Below, in pieces: positions 9,372 to 18,253 of a stretch of DNA of 64,000 bases. The position numbers and the translations under genes are program-made. This DNA comes from an uncultured Acidobacteriaceae bacterium (GTDB lineage: Bacteria > Acidobacteriota > Terriglobia > Terriglobales > Acidobacteriaceae), in assembly GCA_937879855.1 (NCBI GenBank), contig CALFMO010000068.1, forward strand, positions 181,738 to 245,737, given 5' to 3'. Position 1 is the stretch's first letter. Each line of letters opens with the position of its first letter. Below the pieces are notes generated by a model. The model made no database searches. It was not told where the DNA came from and saw only the letters and a list, made by a program, of their open reading frames with translations.

Positions 9372-9787
9372 TCAGTCTGGATATGGATTCCCCGAAGTCA
9401 ACGACTTGTGCACCGGACAAAGTTCGCGATCTCCAATAGTCTTTGGCGTTGCTCTGCGGACAGCTCGCCAATCAGCGTAATCCGCCTCTCGATTCGATCG
9501 AGCTTTGCTGCCGGTTGCTCACAGTTGACGCAGTCATTGGCGTAGTTCTTCGAATGTATAAGTGCGACGCGAATCTCCTTAAGCGGCCACTTTTTGCGGT
9601 CGGCGTACATCCGAAGAGTCATGTTCGTGCATGATCCCAACGCAGACAGCAGCAGCTCATACGGATCTGGCCCAGCATCGCTGCCCCCTGATGTCTTTGG
9701 TTCATCCGCAATCAAGTGGTGCGGACCCACCGAAATGGTTTGGCGCAGACCAGACCGACCACCGATTATCGTTACCGCTCTCGACAT
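9372..9787 (-). pseudogene. OsmC/Ohr-family peroxide reductase gene with a frameshift before its second cysteine motif
   Basis: The first 122 or so residues read as a normal OsmC protein, including the first catalytic cysteine in ALGSCTNMTLRMYA. In the original frame it ends early at 9398 with FVRCTSR. Shifting by one base at the TTT near 9414-9416 restores CPVHKSLTSG, the conserved OsmC motif with the second redox cysteine, and a natural end at 9372. Loss of one T from a short T-run explains this. OsmC proteins reduce organic hydroperoxides through this cysteine pair, so the uncorrected product would be impaired. The cause may be a real mutation or an assembly error. Confidence 0.8.
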
Positions 9788-9825
9788 GTCTTAGCCTCCG
9801 GACTGGTACAGGGCCCGCAAATTTC

Positions 9826-10644
9826 TTACGGTTGAGAAGGCGTGGCCGAAGCATCTGTGCGCAGCTCCGCAATTAGCATCGCAAACCCCGTGACGCGACC
9901 AACGATCTCGGCATCTTGAGGATAACGAAAGGACCGGATGGCCACTGGGGATTTTGGGGAGGGGACAACCAGTAAGCGGTTTCCTTCGTAGTCGCACCAG
10001 CTGCAGGCGTAGCGATTGTCGCGAAGCTCGACAAAATACACTGGACGGTCGTATTCGCTCGGCCAAACGCCTTTGGTGACCTTATTTTGATGCGGATCGA
10101 TCTGGACGAACGCACCAGGCCGGATCAGAGGATCGAGCGTGTAGTCCTCGGTCCCGACGTAACCATAAAGTACGTCGCGTACGCCGGCCTGCTGTTCCAA
10201 GAACAAAGGCATTTCACCCAAATCCTGGAACATCCGGCGAACGAGATTCGTCCGTTCTAAAAGAACCTTATCTCGCAATTTGAGAGAAGTCGGCACAATC
10301 GGGTCCGCCCGCGAGAGGGCGTGTCCGGCGAGGTGTGTGTCGGGCAGCGCTATCAATCCTTTTTCTCTATCCAGGTCGCCGACATTGAGCCCAAACAGGG
10401 TGAGGATCTCGCTGATATCGCATTCGTAGATAAGGCTCAGGCTGTGGAACTTCGCGAGGCGTGGTTTGGACTTCCCGTTTTCGAGGTCACTTACCCAATT
10501 GTGCGGCACATAGTATGCCGGATTTTTCTTTTCCTCTACGATTTGCTGGCTGAATCTTTCGACATCACGAATGGACAAGTGTCGTCGCTCGCGTTTTGCA
10601 CGGAGACGCTTACCAGCTTCGGAACTCGACGGCAGGGCCAACAT
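9826..10644 (-). CDS. XRE-type HTH protein with LexA/S24-like C-terminal domain
   Basis: The 272-residue protein starts with a helix-turn-helix region (GKRLRAKRERRHLSIRDVER ... VSDLENGKSKPRL, about residues 11-62), enlarged by an insert that includes NPAYYVPHNW. The C-terminal half, from LIRPGAFVQIDPHQN through YPQDAEIVGRVTG, resembles the S24/LexA-like beta fold, but I see no Ser-Lys dyad arrangement that would make it a protease. It is divergent from a larger protein built from two such modules, and the 429-bp gap between them contains two inverted repeats. It is probably a transcription regulator; its target is not known. Confidence 0.75.
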   Translation of the reverse strand: MLALPSSSEAGKRLRAKRERRHLSIRDVERFSQQIVEEKKNPAYYVPHNWVSDLENGKSKPRLAKFHSLSLIYECDISEILTLFGLNVGDLDREKGLIALPDTHLAGHALSRADPIVPTSLKLRDKVLLERTNLVRRMFQDLGEMPLFLEQQAGVRDVLYGYVGTEDYTLDPLIRPGAFVQIDPHQNKVTKGVWPSEYDRPVYFVELRDNRYACSWCDYEGNRLLVVPSPKSPVAIRSFRYPQDAEIVGRVTGFAMLIAELRTDASATPSQP

Positions 10645-11073
10645 TGGGAACGGCTCAGGTTGGCGTTGCGGTATGTTAGGCGCAAGTTAGCCGTTTTGTC
10701 CACAGGGATTCAGTTTTGTTCGGAAATCCGACATACTCCTTGAGTATTCTCAACGATTTGCCGAGTCCTCGTTCAGCTAACTTACAGCAAGGTGGTCGGG
10801 ATTCCGACCACGATCTCACCTATAACCCTGCTGGCGATCGAATGAAACCATCTATTCTTGCCGGAAATCGACGCTCCTGTCCGAAATTCCGGGCAACTTG
10901 CAGATATTTGTGACACCGCCGGGGCGAACTGTTTAAACCGAAGCAAATCTCTGCGAGCAGATTGAGTGATCGGAAAATCTAGTTCAGGTTGCAATGGCCT
11001 TCGCTGAACTCTGACTTTTGACCGGCGCTGGAGGGGGCCTTCTCGCGAGAAAGATGCGACGAGAGGTCCGTCA
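10645..11073. promoter_or_regulatory. Divergent intergenic region with two perfect inverted repeats
   Basis: This gap separates two divergent XRE/S24-like genes and contains no convincing gene. It holds ATACTC-N3-GAGTAT (10733-10747) and GTGGTCGG-N4-CCGACCAC (10792-10811). Neither is followed by a T-run, so operator sites are more likely than terminators. They are candidates for binding by one or both flanking regulators. Confidence 0.5.
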
Positions 11074-12669
11074 GTGCCCTCCACGAGTGAGGCAGGATCA
11101 AACACAAAGCTCGCAGAACGCGTCAAATCTATTCTGGCGAGCAAGAATCTCACGCTGCACAAGGCATCCCAACAATCAGCGGAGCTCTTTGGTCGATCGT
11201 CACGTCATTACCTACCCCACAACCTCTACTACGATCTCCGCCATGGGAGCTTCAGCCCGAGCCTGTTTCAAGTGTTCGCGCTGAGCCGGATTTCCAATTA
11301 CCGGGTCACCGATTGGTTGCGGGTCTTCGGCTTCGAGGTCGAGGTAATCCCTCGCTTACAGCTTCAGCTTTCTTCGAGGCGCACGGTCCTTCTGGATTCG
11401 TCGTTGGATGATCCGAACGCGTTCATCCCATGGCTTCGGAATTTGGGCACTAGTGCTCCTCCTGCCGGTGTCGTCCCATTGTCGCAGGTTCTGGAGTGGA
11501 CCAAGCCCCGACGCCTTGCTTCGTTCGGAGAGCTTCAGGATAAAGGCTCCTTGTACGCGAAAATCGGTTACCAGGATGCCTTGGCTTTTCCGGACCTACT
11601 CGCGGGCAGCGTCGTCCGCGTCAGACCCGGGACGACCGGAGAAATGGGCGGGCGGATGAGCGGTGAGGGATCCCAGAATCTGTTCCTGGTTGAGCATGGA
11701 AAGGGACTCTGCTGTTGCCAGATCCGAAGTGTTGCAGGTGGGCGGATTGCGACGATCAGTACCCAGTTGCCGTATGCGCAAGTCGAATTCAAGGTTCCTG
11801 AAGAAGCAAGGATTGTTGGAGTGCTGGATCTCGAGATCCGCAGCTTGCTGAGGCCGCAGCAGCCTGCCATTGCTAAGGAGTTAGCAAAGCGCTGGAAGCC
11901 GGAAGTATTGTCGCCTGAACCATCTCAACTGGGCCCACTCCTTCGCCGCGCCAGGGTGCGAATGGGACTTTCGTTTCGCGCGGCCTCGGCGATCAGTCGA
12001 GAGGTCGCAAATTTGCTGGAGGATGAACGCTACTTTGTAGCTCCCGGGTCTCTGTCCGACTATGAAACGCTCAACATTCCACCGCGCCACTTTCATAAGA
12101 TGGTTACGTTCTGTGTGGCATATTCGCTGCATCTGCGCAAAATATTTGAGACCCTGCGTCTCCAGCTGCAGGACCCTGGATACGAACCAATTCCACATTG
12201 GCTGACGGGCAGACTCTTGCCGGCGATGGCTGAGACGGCGGCGGAGACACATGAAGTTGAACGGACGGGGTTCATTGCGGAGCTGTTAGCGGAGCTACGC
12301 GGGGTGCCTTTCTTCCTGCGGGAATCGCTGAAAGGGCTCAGCGGTTTGACCAGACCGTCCCTGAAAGACTTCTTCTGGATCGGCAGGACAGGAAGCGCCT
12401 TCCACCCTTACCTAGCGGGTGGGCTGCTTGCCGTCGTGAATCGGCAAAAGAAAAAGCTGAATGACTGCGGTTCGAAACCGCTATGGCAGCAGCCGTTGTA
12501 CGTGATTCTCAAGCGTGACGGAACCTATGTCTGCGGGTGCTGCAGCCGGGAGAACAACAGTCTGGTCGTTCACTCTTATCCCGGTGGAGTGCATAGACGA
12601 GAGCAATTCCGAAATCGTGATGCTGAGGTCATCGGGAAGATTGTCGCCATAGCGCGGAGGCTGATTTGA
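11074..12669 (+). CDS. Tandem-duplicated XRE-HTH/S24-like protein
   Basis: The 531-residue protein holds two successive modules like the divergent neighbour. Module 1 has an HTH-like part (LAERVKSILASKNLTLHKAS, with YLPHNLYYDLRHG) and an S24-like part ending EEARIVGVLDLE near residue 260. Module 2 starts near residue 285 (LGPLLRRARVRMGLSFRAAS, SLSDYETL) and ends DAEVIGKIVAIARRLI. The start is GTG 11074, since no in-frame ATG fits and homology begins shortly after. Such double-module proteins could bind two operator halves as one chain. The function beyond DNA binding is unknown. Confidence 0.7.
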   Translation: MPSTSEAGSNTKLAERVKSILASKNLTLHKASQQSAELFGRSSRHYLPHNLYYDLRHGSFSPSLFQVFALSRISNYRVTDWLRVFGFEVEVIPRLQLQLSSRRTVLLDSSLDDPNAFIPWLRNLGTSAPPAGVVPLSQVLEWTKPRRLASFGELQDKGSLYAKIGYQDALAFPDLLAGSVVRVRPGTTGEMGGRMSGEGSQNLFLVEHGKGLCCCQIRSVAGGRIATISTQLPYAQVEFKVPEEARIVGVLDLEIRSLLRPQQPAIAKELAKRWKPEVLSPEPSQLGPLLRRARVRMGLSFRAASAISREVANLLEDERYFVAPGSLSDYETLNIPPRHFHKMVTFCVAYSLHLRKIFETLRLQLQDPGYEPIPHWLTGRLLPAMAETAAETHEVERTGFIAELLAELRGVPFFLRESLKGLSGLTRPSLKDFFWIGRTGSAFHPYLAGGLLAVVNRQKKKLNDCGSKPLWQQPLYVILKRDGTYVCGCCSRENNSLVVHSYPGGVHRREQFRNRDAEVIGKIVAIARRLI

Positions 12670-12789
12670 GGCCCGAAGGTCTTCGGAAACGGGGACCGGC
12701 CGCGGCCAATGTCGCTTCGAACCTGCGTATGTCACTTAGAATCAGTGGGCTGTGCGCTTCAGACGCAGGGCCGACAATGGGAAACCACG

Positions 12790-12857
12790 CTGAAATAAGA
12801 ATCCTAGCTGTTTCAGTTATTGCGCCAACACTGAAATAGCGATATGGTGTATTTCAT
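12790..12857. promoter_or_regulatory. Duplicated operator-like box before the Fic gene, CTGAAA-N15-TTTCA(G/T)
   Basis: CTGAAA (12790-12795) and TTTCAG (12811-12816) form one inverted pair with a 15-base spacer. CTGAAA (12831-12836) and TTTCAT (12852-12857) form a second pair with the same 15-base spacer, 41 bp downstream. The second ends three bases before the GTG start at 12861. The equal geometry argues for binding of a dimeric regulator. The C-terminal winged-helix of the Fic protein itself is the obvious candidate. Confidence 0.6.
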
Positions 12858-12860
12858 CCC

Positions 12861-14042
12861 GTGAATTCCCAGTCGAACAGTCACACGAAGAGCAGTCCTG
12901 CAGGGCGATGGGTCAAAACCCTGGAAGGCTACCGCGCTTTCCATCCGAAAGTATTGCCGCCAGCGATCGAGTGGACAGAGACTTTGGCAGTTGCGCTCGC
13001 GAATGCCTCCACGATGGTGGGTAAACTCGCAGGCGAAGGACGGCGTTTACCAAATCCCCATGTTCTCATTCGCCCCTTTATACGCCGTGAAGCCGTGTTT
13101 TCCAGTCGAATCGAAGGCACCCAATCCACTCTTGGGGAATTGCTGGCATCTGAGGCCGGTGCCGCGGTCGAACGCAGCCCAGAGGACTTACGCGAGGTTG
13201 GCAACTATGTCGTAGCACTCGAGTACGGAATCGAGCGACTCAAAACATTACCGCTGTCGTTACGACTCGTGCGCGAACTTCACGAAAAGTTGATGACCGG
13301 AGTGCGGGGGCAACACGCAACTCCCGGTGAATTCCGCCGCACACAGAATTGGATTGGGCCTCCGGGTGCCACCCTCGCGCAAGCGTCGTATGTCCCTCCT
13401 CCGCCTGGCTCTTTGGGTGAGCATCTCGCGGCGTGGGAAAAGTTCCTTCATGACCAGATGCTACCGCCACTCATTCACACTGCGTTGGCGCACTATCAGT
13501 TCGAAGCGATTCATCCTTTCCTCGATGGCAACGGCCGCGTAGGTCGCCTGCTCATCACAATCGAATTGTGCGAGAGAAACGTCCTACCGGCGCCGTTTCT
13601 TTACCTTTCGGCATTCTTCGACGCTACCCGTACCGACTATTACGGAGGGCTTCGAGGCATCACAGAAGCCGGTGATTGGGCCGGCTGGCTTCAGTATTTC
13701 TTGAATGGTGTCGCGCGGCAGGCCGAAGACGCGCTGAGTCGTGCCGAGCGAACCAACAAGCTACTGGAACAATGGCGGCGAAAACTCGCTAGTGATACCC
13801 ATGCAAAGGCGGCCTTTCAAATGGTGGATCTGCTGGGGGCAAATCCGTTTGTTACTCCACGCGGTGCTCAGCAACGGCTCGGCTTGGCATACAACACCAT
13901 CATGCGGGCAATCGGTCAATTGGAGAAACAAGGTATCGTCGAGGAAGTCAGTGGTGGGAAACGCGATCGAGTCTACTGCGCGAGGAAGTTGCTACAGATT
14001 TTCGAAGAGCCGCCCCAACTCAAACCAGCAACAAAGTTTTGA
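12861..14042 (+). CDS. Fic-family protein AMP-transferase, class II, with C-terminal winged helix
   Basis: The 393-residue protein has the active-site motif HPFLDGNGRVGR starting at His218, full length for ATP binding and AMP transfer to a hydroxyl of a target protein. An inhibitory-helix motif SSRIEG (S81 or S82 to E85) precedes the Fic core, which defines the class II self-inhibited form. The C-terminal ~80 residues (NPFVTPRGAQQRLGLAYNTIMRAIGQLEKQGIV in parts) form a winged-helix DNA-binding domain. The start is GTG 12861. It may repress its own promoter through two CTGAAA-N15-TTTCA boxes. There is no separate antitoxin gene beside it, as usual for class II. Confidence 0.93.
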   Translation: MNSQSNSHTKSSPAGRWVKTLEGYRAFHPKVLPPAIEWTETLAVALANASTMVGKLAGEGRRLPNPHVLIRPFIRREAVFSSRIEGTQSTLGELLASEAGAAVERSPEDLREVGNYVVALEYGIERLKTLPLSLRLVRELHEKLMTGVRGQHATPGEFRRTQNWIGPPGATLAQASYVPPPPGSLGEHLAAWEKFLHDQMLPPLIHTALAHYQFEAIHPFLDGNGRVGRLLITIELCERNVLPAPFLYLSAFFDATRTDYYGGLRGITEAGDWAGWLQYFLNGVARQAEDALSRAERTNKLLEQWRRKLASDTHAKAAFQMVDLLGANPFVTPRGAQQRLGLAYNTIMRAIGQLEKQGIVEEVSGGKRDRVYCARKLLQIFEEPPQLKPATKF

Positions 14043-14567
14043 GCAAAGAGCATAGCTACACTTTCCACTTCTGCTTTCTGAGGCAGACTTCAGTCCTCCG
14101 ATCGACTCCCCGCGCACTGCGCTGACTCCGTACCGACTGGACAGCTTCTTTTTCAGTCAAATCTCCGAGATCGACTGCGGCATCGCCCAAAGCGTCCAAA
14201 AACTCTGTCTTCCAACCCAAGCGCCTCCTACCTCGCGGCAAGCTTTTGTTTGACTTCGTCATCGAAAGCGTCTCCAGCACCGGGCTTAATGGGCGACCGT
14301 TTCTATTCGAAATTCTAGACTAGTCTCCTCGACCTGCGACAGCCGACACAATGGAGGTCGAATTTGCGAACGCGCGACTGCGAGTCGCCCTCAAGAGATA
14401 TCCCTTGTTTTCAGTCTCAGCCACCGGGAATTGAGCGAATGCCGAACAGTGGGCACTTTCTCTGGACGCTCGCCGCTGCCGGCGCCTATGCTTGTTTGCC
14501 GAAGTGCCTCTGAGAACCTGCTTCAGTCGCGTGCGAGGTCGTTCTGCTCCTGAAGATTCCGAATGAA
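14043..14567. other. Intergenic region, no reliable gene
   Basis: A 74-codon frame on the - strand (14056-14280) contains a protein-like stretch, KTEFLDALGDAAVDLGDL, but lacks a ribosome site and known relatives; it may be a gene remnant. The rest shows no coding signal. The lasso-peptide exporter begins at the right edge, so its promoter probably lies here. Confidence 0.4.
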
Positions 14568-16310
14568 TTGCGCTGGCTGGGAAAGCAGATTCGACCATTT
14601 GTACCCTGGCACGTTGCCAGCTTCCTCTGCATGACTGCGGGCAGCCTGCTTGCGCTCCTCACGCCGCTGGTTCTCAAGTGGCTCATCGACCAGGTTCTAC
14701 CACGAAGAGAGAGCGGATTGCTTCTGGCTGCGGCCGGCCTGATCTTCCTTAGCTACCAGGGAAGGACGGCGCTGACAAGCGTGGGAAATTATCTAACCTT
14801 AAACGCCGTGCAAAAAATGGCGCTCCGATTGCGCATGGATATACTGCGGCATCTGGACAAGCTCTCTGCCGACTATTACGAGAGCACACTGCCCGGGGCG
14901 GTGATGTATCCCCTCAAAGAACCGATCGAAGAGGTGGCCTACTTCGGCTCAGATCTCCTTCCGTCGATCCTGCGCATGTGCCTGACTACCACGTTCACGG
15001 TCGTAACCATGTTTGTACTGAGTCCAGTGTTGACGTTGGCCATCCTTCCTCTTGTTCCATTCTTCCTTATCGCCCGGCAACATTTCCGCATGAAGCTATC
15101 CATCGACTCCGATGACGTGCAGCGGAACTTGGTCGCATGGAACAGTTTTCTCGAGGAACACATCTCTTCCGTTCTGCCGATCCAACTGCTCGGCCAGGAA
15201 AGGCGACAGGAAAGAAAGGCGTTTCAGCTCCTGGCCCGGACAACCCGGTCACATCTCGCGCTCTTCAAGACCGGGGTCTGGTTCACCGTCTGGACTTCCA
15301 TAGCGGTTGTGCTCGCCATGTCCGCAGTGATCGGTTACGGAGGTTGGAGCGTTGTCGCCGGAACTCTGAGCCTCGGCAGTTTGGTGGCCTTCTACAGCTT
15401 CGTCACGCAACTCTTTGATCCGTTGAGCGGGGCGGCGGAGCTGTATGCAAGAGCACAGAGAACGTTTGCAAGTATTCGGCAACTCCAGGCGGTTTGCGCT
15501 TTGCGCCCGAGCATAACCGATCCGCCAGTATGCTCTCAGTTCCCAACCCAGCATTGGGGATTGGAATTTGCGGCGGTTGAGTTTGGGTACGAACGACAGA
15601 AGAATGTGCTTCGCATTCCGTCTCTTCGAATCGACGCGGGCGAGAAGATCGCCATCGTCGGAGAGAACGGCGCCGGCAAGAGTACGTTGGCGAGACTTGT
15701 AACGCGACTGTATGACGTAAACTTCGGATCAATTCTAATTGGCGGCACGGATATCAGAAACATTGAGCTCAAGACCTTGCGCCGTCATATCTGCTACGTC
15801 CCGCGAGATCCAATTTTGTTTGACGGTACTCTTGCATCCAATCTCCGCTTTGTCAGGCCGGGGGCGTCAGATCGCCAGTTGCATGAAGCAATCCAATTGG
15901 CTGACCTAGTCGACGTGGTCGGGACACTGCCAGAGGGTCTCCATCAACGCATTGGACCTGATGGCTGCCAATTGTCAGGAGGCCAGCGCCAGCGCCTGGC
16001 GATTGCGCGAGCGCTCTTGCAAAAACCCTGCATCCTGATCCTGGACGAAGCCACTTCCTGTCTTGACCCTACTTCGGAAGCTTTACTTCTTCGCAATTTG
16101 TGGCATTACCTCTCAGCTTCCACCTTGATCGTCGTGTCCCACCGAGCTTCGACCTTATCGGCCTTCAACAGAATCTTGGTGCTTTCCGATGGTCGGATCG
16201 TGGAAGACTTCGGTCCCGACCCACTCGTTTCCAGCCAAGATATCCTTTCCAAAGCTGTCTCCCGAATACCATCAAGCACGGTGTCCAGTACGATTCCGAA
16301 GTTTCTCTGA
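14568..16310 (+). CDS. ABC transporter, fused permease and ATPase (lasso peptide exporter, D protein)
   Basis: The 580-residue half-transporter has a six-helix membrane domain in its first ~310 residues and a nucleotide-binding domain after it. It shows Walker A GENGAGKST (365-373), signature LSGGQRQRLAIARAL and Walker B ILILDEATSCLD. It resembles MsbA/McjD-type exporters and works as a homodimer in the inner membrane. No C39 peptidase domain is present, as expected when a separate B2 peptidase removes the leader. The start is uncertain: TTG 14568 is the only usual start codon after the in-frame stop at 14511. It is the first gene of the + strand lasso operon. Confidence 0.88.
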   Translation: MRWLGKQIRPFVPWHVASFLCMTAGSLLALLTPLVLKWLIDQVLPRRESGLLLAAAGLIFLSYQGRTALTSVGNYLTLNAVQKMALRLRMDILRHLDKLSADYYESTLPGAVMYPLKEPIEEVAYFGSDLLPSILRMCLTTTFTVVTMFVLSPVLTLAILPLVPFFLIARQHFRMKLSIDSDDVQRNLVAWNSFLEEHISSVLPIQLLGQERRQERKAFQLLARTTRSHLALFKTGVWFTVWTSIAVVLAMSAVIGYGGWSVVAGTLSLGSLVAFYSFVTQLFDPLSGAAELYARAQRTFASIRQLQAVCALRPSITDPPVCSQFPTQHWGLEFAAVEFGYERQKNVLRIPSLRIDAGEKIAIVGENGAGKSTLARLVTRLYDVNFGSILIGGTDIRNIELKTLRRHICYVPRDPILFDGTLASNLRFVRPGASDRQLHEAIQLADLVDVVGTLPEGLHQRIGPDGCQLSGGQRQRLAIARALLQKPCILILDEATSCLDPTSEALLLRNLWHYLSASTLIVVSHRASTLSAFNRILVLSDGRIVEDFGPDPLVSSQDILSKAVSRIPSSTVSSTIPKFL

Positions 16311-16565
16311 ATTTCTCCTTTGCGAAACGAGCACATATCGCTGCGACCGAGTTTTTGCCCCCGATTAGATCAGAAAGGCGAACACATTCCATTTTCGAGA
16401 AGTCGGTCGCGAATTGTGGATGTCGTTGAGGCGACAACCCAACTTCAAAACGTCTGATTGTTTCCCGAACAAATCCAAGAATCACTGGCGTTTCAACTGC
16501 TACAGATGGCAAGGTGTGCCATACACGTGATTTGCAAAATGGACTGCGTGGAGTGGGGCAATCCA

Positions 16566-16823
16566 ATGTACAGGGTGTCAGATGGAGTTCGCAGCACACA
16601 TGGGCAGGATGGCGCGATCGTGCTCGATGTCCAGCAGGGACAAATGTTCAACGTGAATCCCGTCGGGTCGAGGATTCTCGAACTTCTTGAGAATGGGTCG
16701 GCGGAGTCTGACATCGTGAATGTGATCAGCCGCGAGTTCAACGCTAGCCGTGAAGTCGTCGAGAACGACGTACGCGAATTTATCGACTCATTGAAGAAGC
16801 ACAAGCTAGTTGCGGACCGCTAA
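16566..16823 (+). CDS. PqqD-like RiPP recognition element protein (lasso B1)
   Basis: The 85-residue protein matches the PqqD/RRE winged-helix fold, with GAIVLDVQQGQMFNVNPVG forming the beta hairpin and SRILELLENGSAESDIVNVI the helices. In lasso pathways this protein binds the leader peptide at a YxxPxLxxxG motif and hands the precursor to the B2 peptidase. The precursor at 22762 has exactly that motif. ATG 16566 (MYRVSDG) is preferred; the frame is open from 16458 but the extra residues do not fit the family. Its stop is 33 bases before the next gene. Confidence 0.88.
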   Translation: MYRVSDGVRSTHGQDGAIVLDVQQGQMFNVNPVGSRILELLENGSAESDIVNVISREFNASREVVENDVREFIDSLKKHKLVADR

Positions 16824-16855
16824 CCCAGCGACACGTCCGGAATGCGAGTGGGAAA

Positions 16856-18253
16856 TTGGCAACCGGAGAAAAAAACGAGTGCGAGACCTATCGTGTCATC
16901 GTGCTGGGGCAAAGCGGGACCGAGGTCCTTGTGGCCCCGAATGGCGACCGATTCGCACTACCTTCCGTGAACATTCCGTGCTGGCAACGAGTAGCAGAGA
17001 ATCTCACCGCGGCGGTAAACACAGAGTGGGGAGAAGAAGTCATCTGTCTTATCGAGCCGGATGTTTCGGCGTCGACGAATGCGACCCAGATCCGCTATCA
17101 AGCAGCGGAACACTGCAGCGCCAGCGGCAAACCTAAGATGCCAACTCAATGGGTTCCATTCTCATCCTTAGCCCACGATTCATTGATTGGTGCTTCTGAC
17201 TACCTGGCGATCCAGCAATCGATTGCGCTATGTAGTGCCGAAGGGAAGGAGTCAACCTCTGGCCCATTCGCTCGACTGGGCTGGTTCAAGGAATTGCGCG
17301 AGTGGGTCGAGGCGGTGATCGAACCACTGGGTTTCCATCTCAACGGGAATGTCCGCCAGGTGAATGCCAGCCCATCGTTCAGCCTGGTTCGATTCGAGAC
17401 GGACGGCCCGGCATTGTGGTTCAAAGCTGTAGGCGAACCCAATCTTCGAGAATTTCTTATCACCCTTACGCTGACTGGGCTCTTCCCGAAATACATTCCG
17501 CAGGTCTTCGCCGCTCGGCCGGAGTGGAACGGATGGCTTACCCCAGAAGTCGAAGGAACAAGTCTGAGCGAAACCCAGGAGATCACATCGTGGGAAACGG
17601 CAGCGGTGGCTCTCGCGAAATTGCAGATTGAGTCGATCAGCGCGGGTGCTTCACTCCTGGAATCAGGTGCGCGTGATTTGGGAGCTGCCGCAATGTCGAA
17701 ACTGGTCGAGCCCTTCTTGGATGTCATGCACCAACTCATGGAACAACAGACCAAGGCCACTCCCCGCGCTCTCAGCCGAAATGAGTTGGCGTTCCTGGGC
17801 GGACACATCCAAAACTCTCTTCGGGTGCTCAAGACGTCGGATATTCCCGACAGCCTAGGGAGCCTTGATTTCAATCCGGGGAACGTCATCGCATCCAAGA
17901 ACGGGTGCAAGTTCTTGGACTGGGCTGAAGCCTATGTCGGACATCCATTCTTTACCTTTGCGTATCTGCTGGAACACTTCCGGCGGGTCGTTGCCGTTGA
18001 TGCGAAACTCGAACAGCAACTGACCGCTTCCTATACCGCGCAGTGGGAGCAATTGCTTCCACTCGCTGTCATTGCCGAAAGCCTCACTGTCGCCCCGTTG
18101 CTCGCCGTTTTTGCCTACGCTTCCGGGTGCGGGCTGTGCAATCAGGAGAGATTACGAGACCCGGAAAACGCGGGCTATCTTCGGGCCTTGACGCGACGAA
18201 TGAATCGCGAGGCAAACGAGATGATCGACTGGAGATCGGAATGCCTAAGCTGA
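16856..18253 (+). CDS. APH-like kinase with Nudix-like N-terminal region, probable lasso tailoring protein
   Basis: The 465-residue protein begins with text resembling the first strands of Nudix proteins in which the hydrolase box is absent (YRVIVLGQSGTEVLVAPNGD, then VNIPCWQRVAENLTAAV). The C-terminal two thirds resemble aminoglycoside/choline-kinase-type phosphotransferases: LDFNPGNVI stands for the catalytic loop HxDxxxxN with Asp and Asn kept but His replaced by Ser, and FLDWAEAYVGHPF is the metal-binding DxD-like loop. The TTG start at 16856 is inferred. It overlaps the following peptidase gene by 13 bases. Kinases that phosphorylate lasso tails are known, but from other folds; this role is an inference. 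Confidence 0.6.
   Translation: MATGEKNECETYRVIVLGQSGTEVLVAPNGDRFALPSVNIPCWQRVAENLTAAVNTEWGEEVICLIEPDVSASTNATQIRYQAAEHCSASGKPKMPTQWVPFSSLAHDSLIGASDYLAIQQSIALCSAEGKESTSGPFARLGWFKELREWVEAVIEPLGFHLNGNVRQVNASPSFSLVRFETDGPALWFKAVGEPNLREFLITLTLTGLFPKYIPQVFAARPEWNGWLTPEVEGTSLSETQEITSWETAAVALAKLQIESISAGASLLESGARDLGAAAMSKLVEPFLDVMHQLMEQQTKATPRALSRNELAFLGGHIQNSLRVLKTSDIPDSLGSLDFNPGNVIASKNGCKFLDWAEAYVGHPFFTFAYLLEHFRRVVAVDAKLEQQLTASYTAQWEQLLPLAVIAESLTVAPLLAVFAYASGCGLCNQERLRDPENAGYLRALTRRMNREANEMIDWRSECLS

Noticed and set aside
14056..14280. 74-codon - strand frame after the Fic gene
   Set aside because: A short stretch looks protein-like, but there is no ribosome site or known relative; left as a remark in the intergenic entry.
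16810..17136. 108-codon + frame overlapping the kinase gene start
   Set aside because: Arg- and Ser-rich shadow; the overlapping kinase frame is much longer and has motifs.
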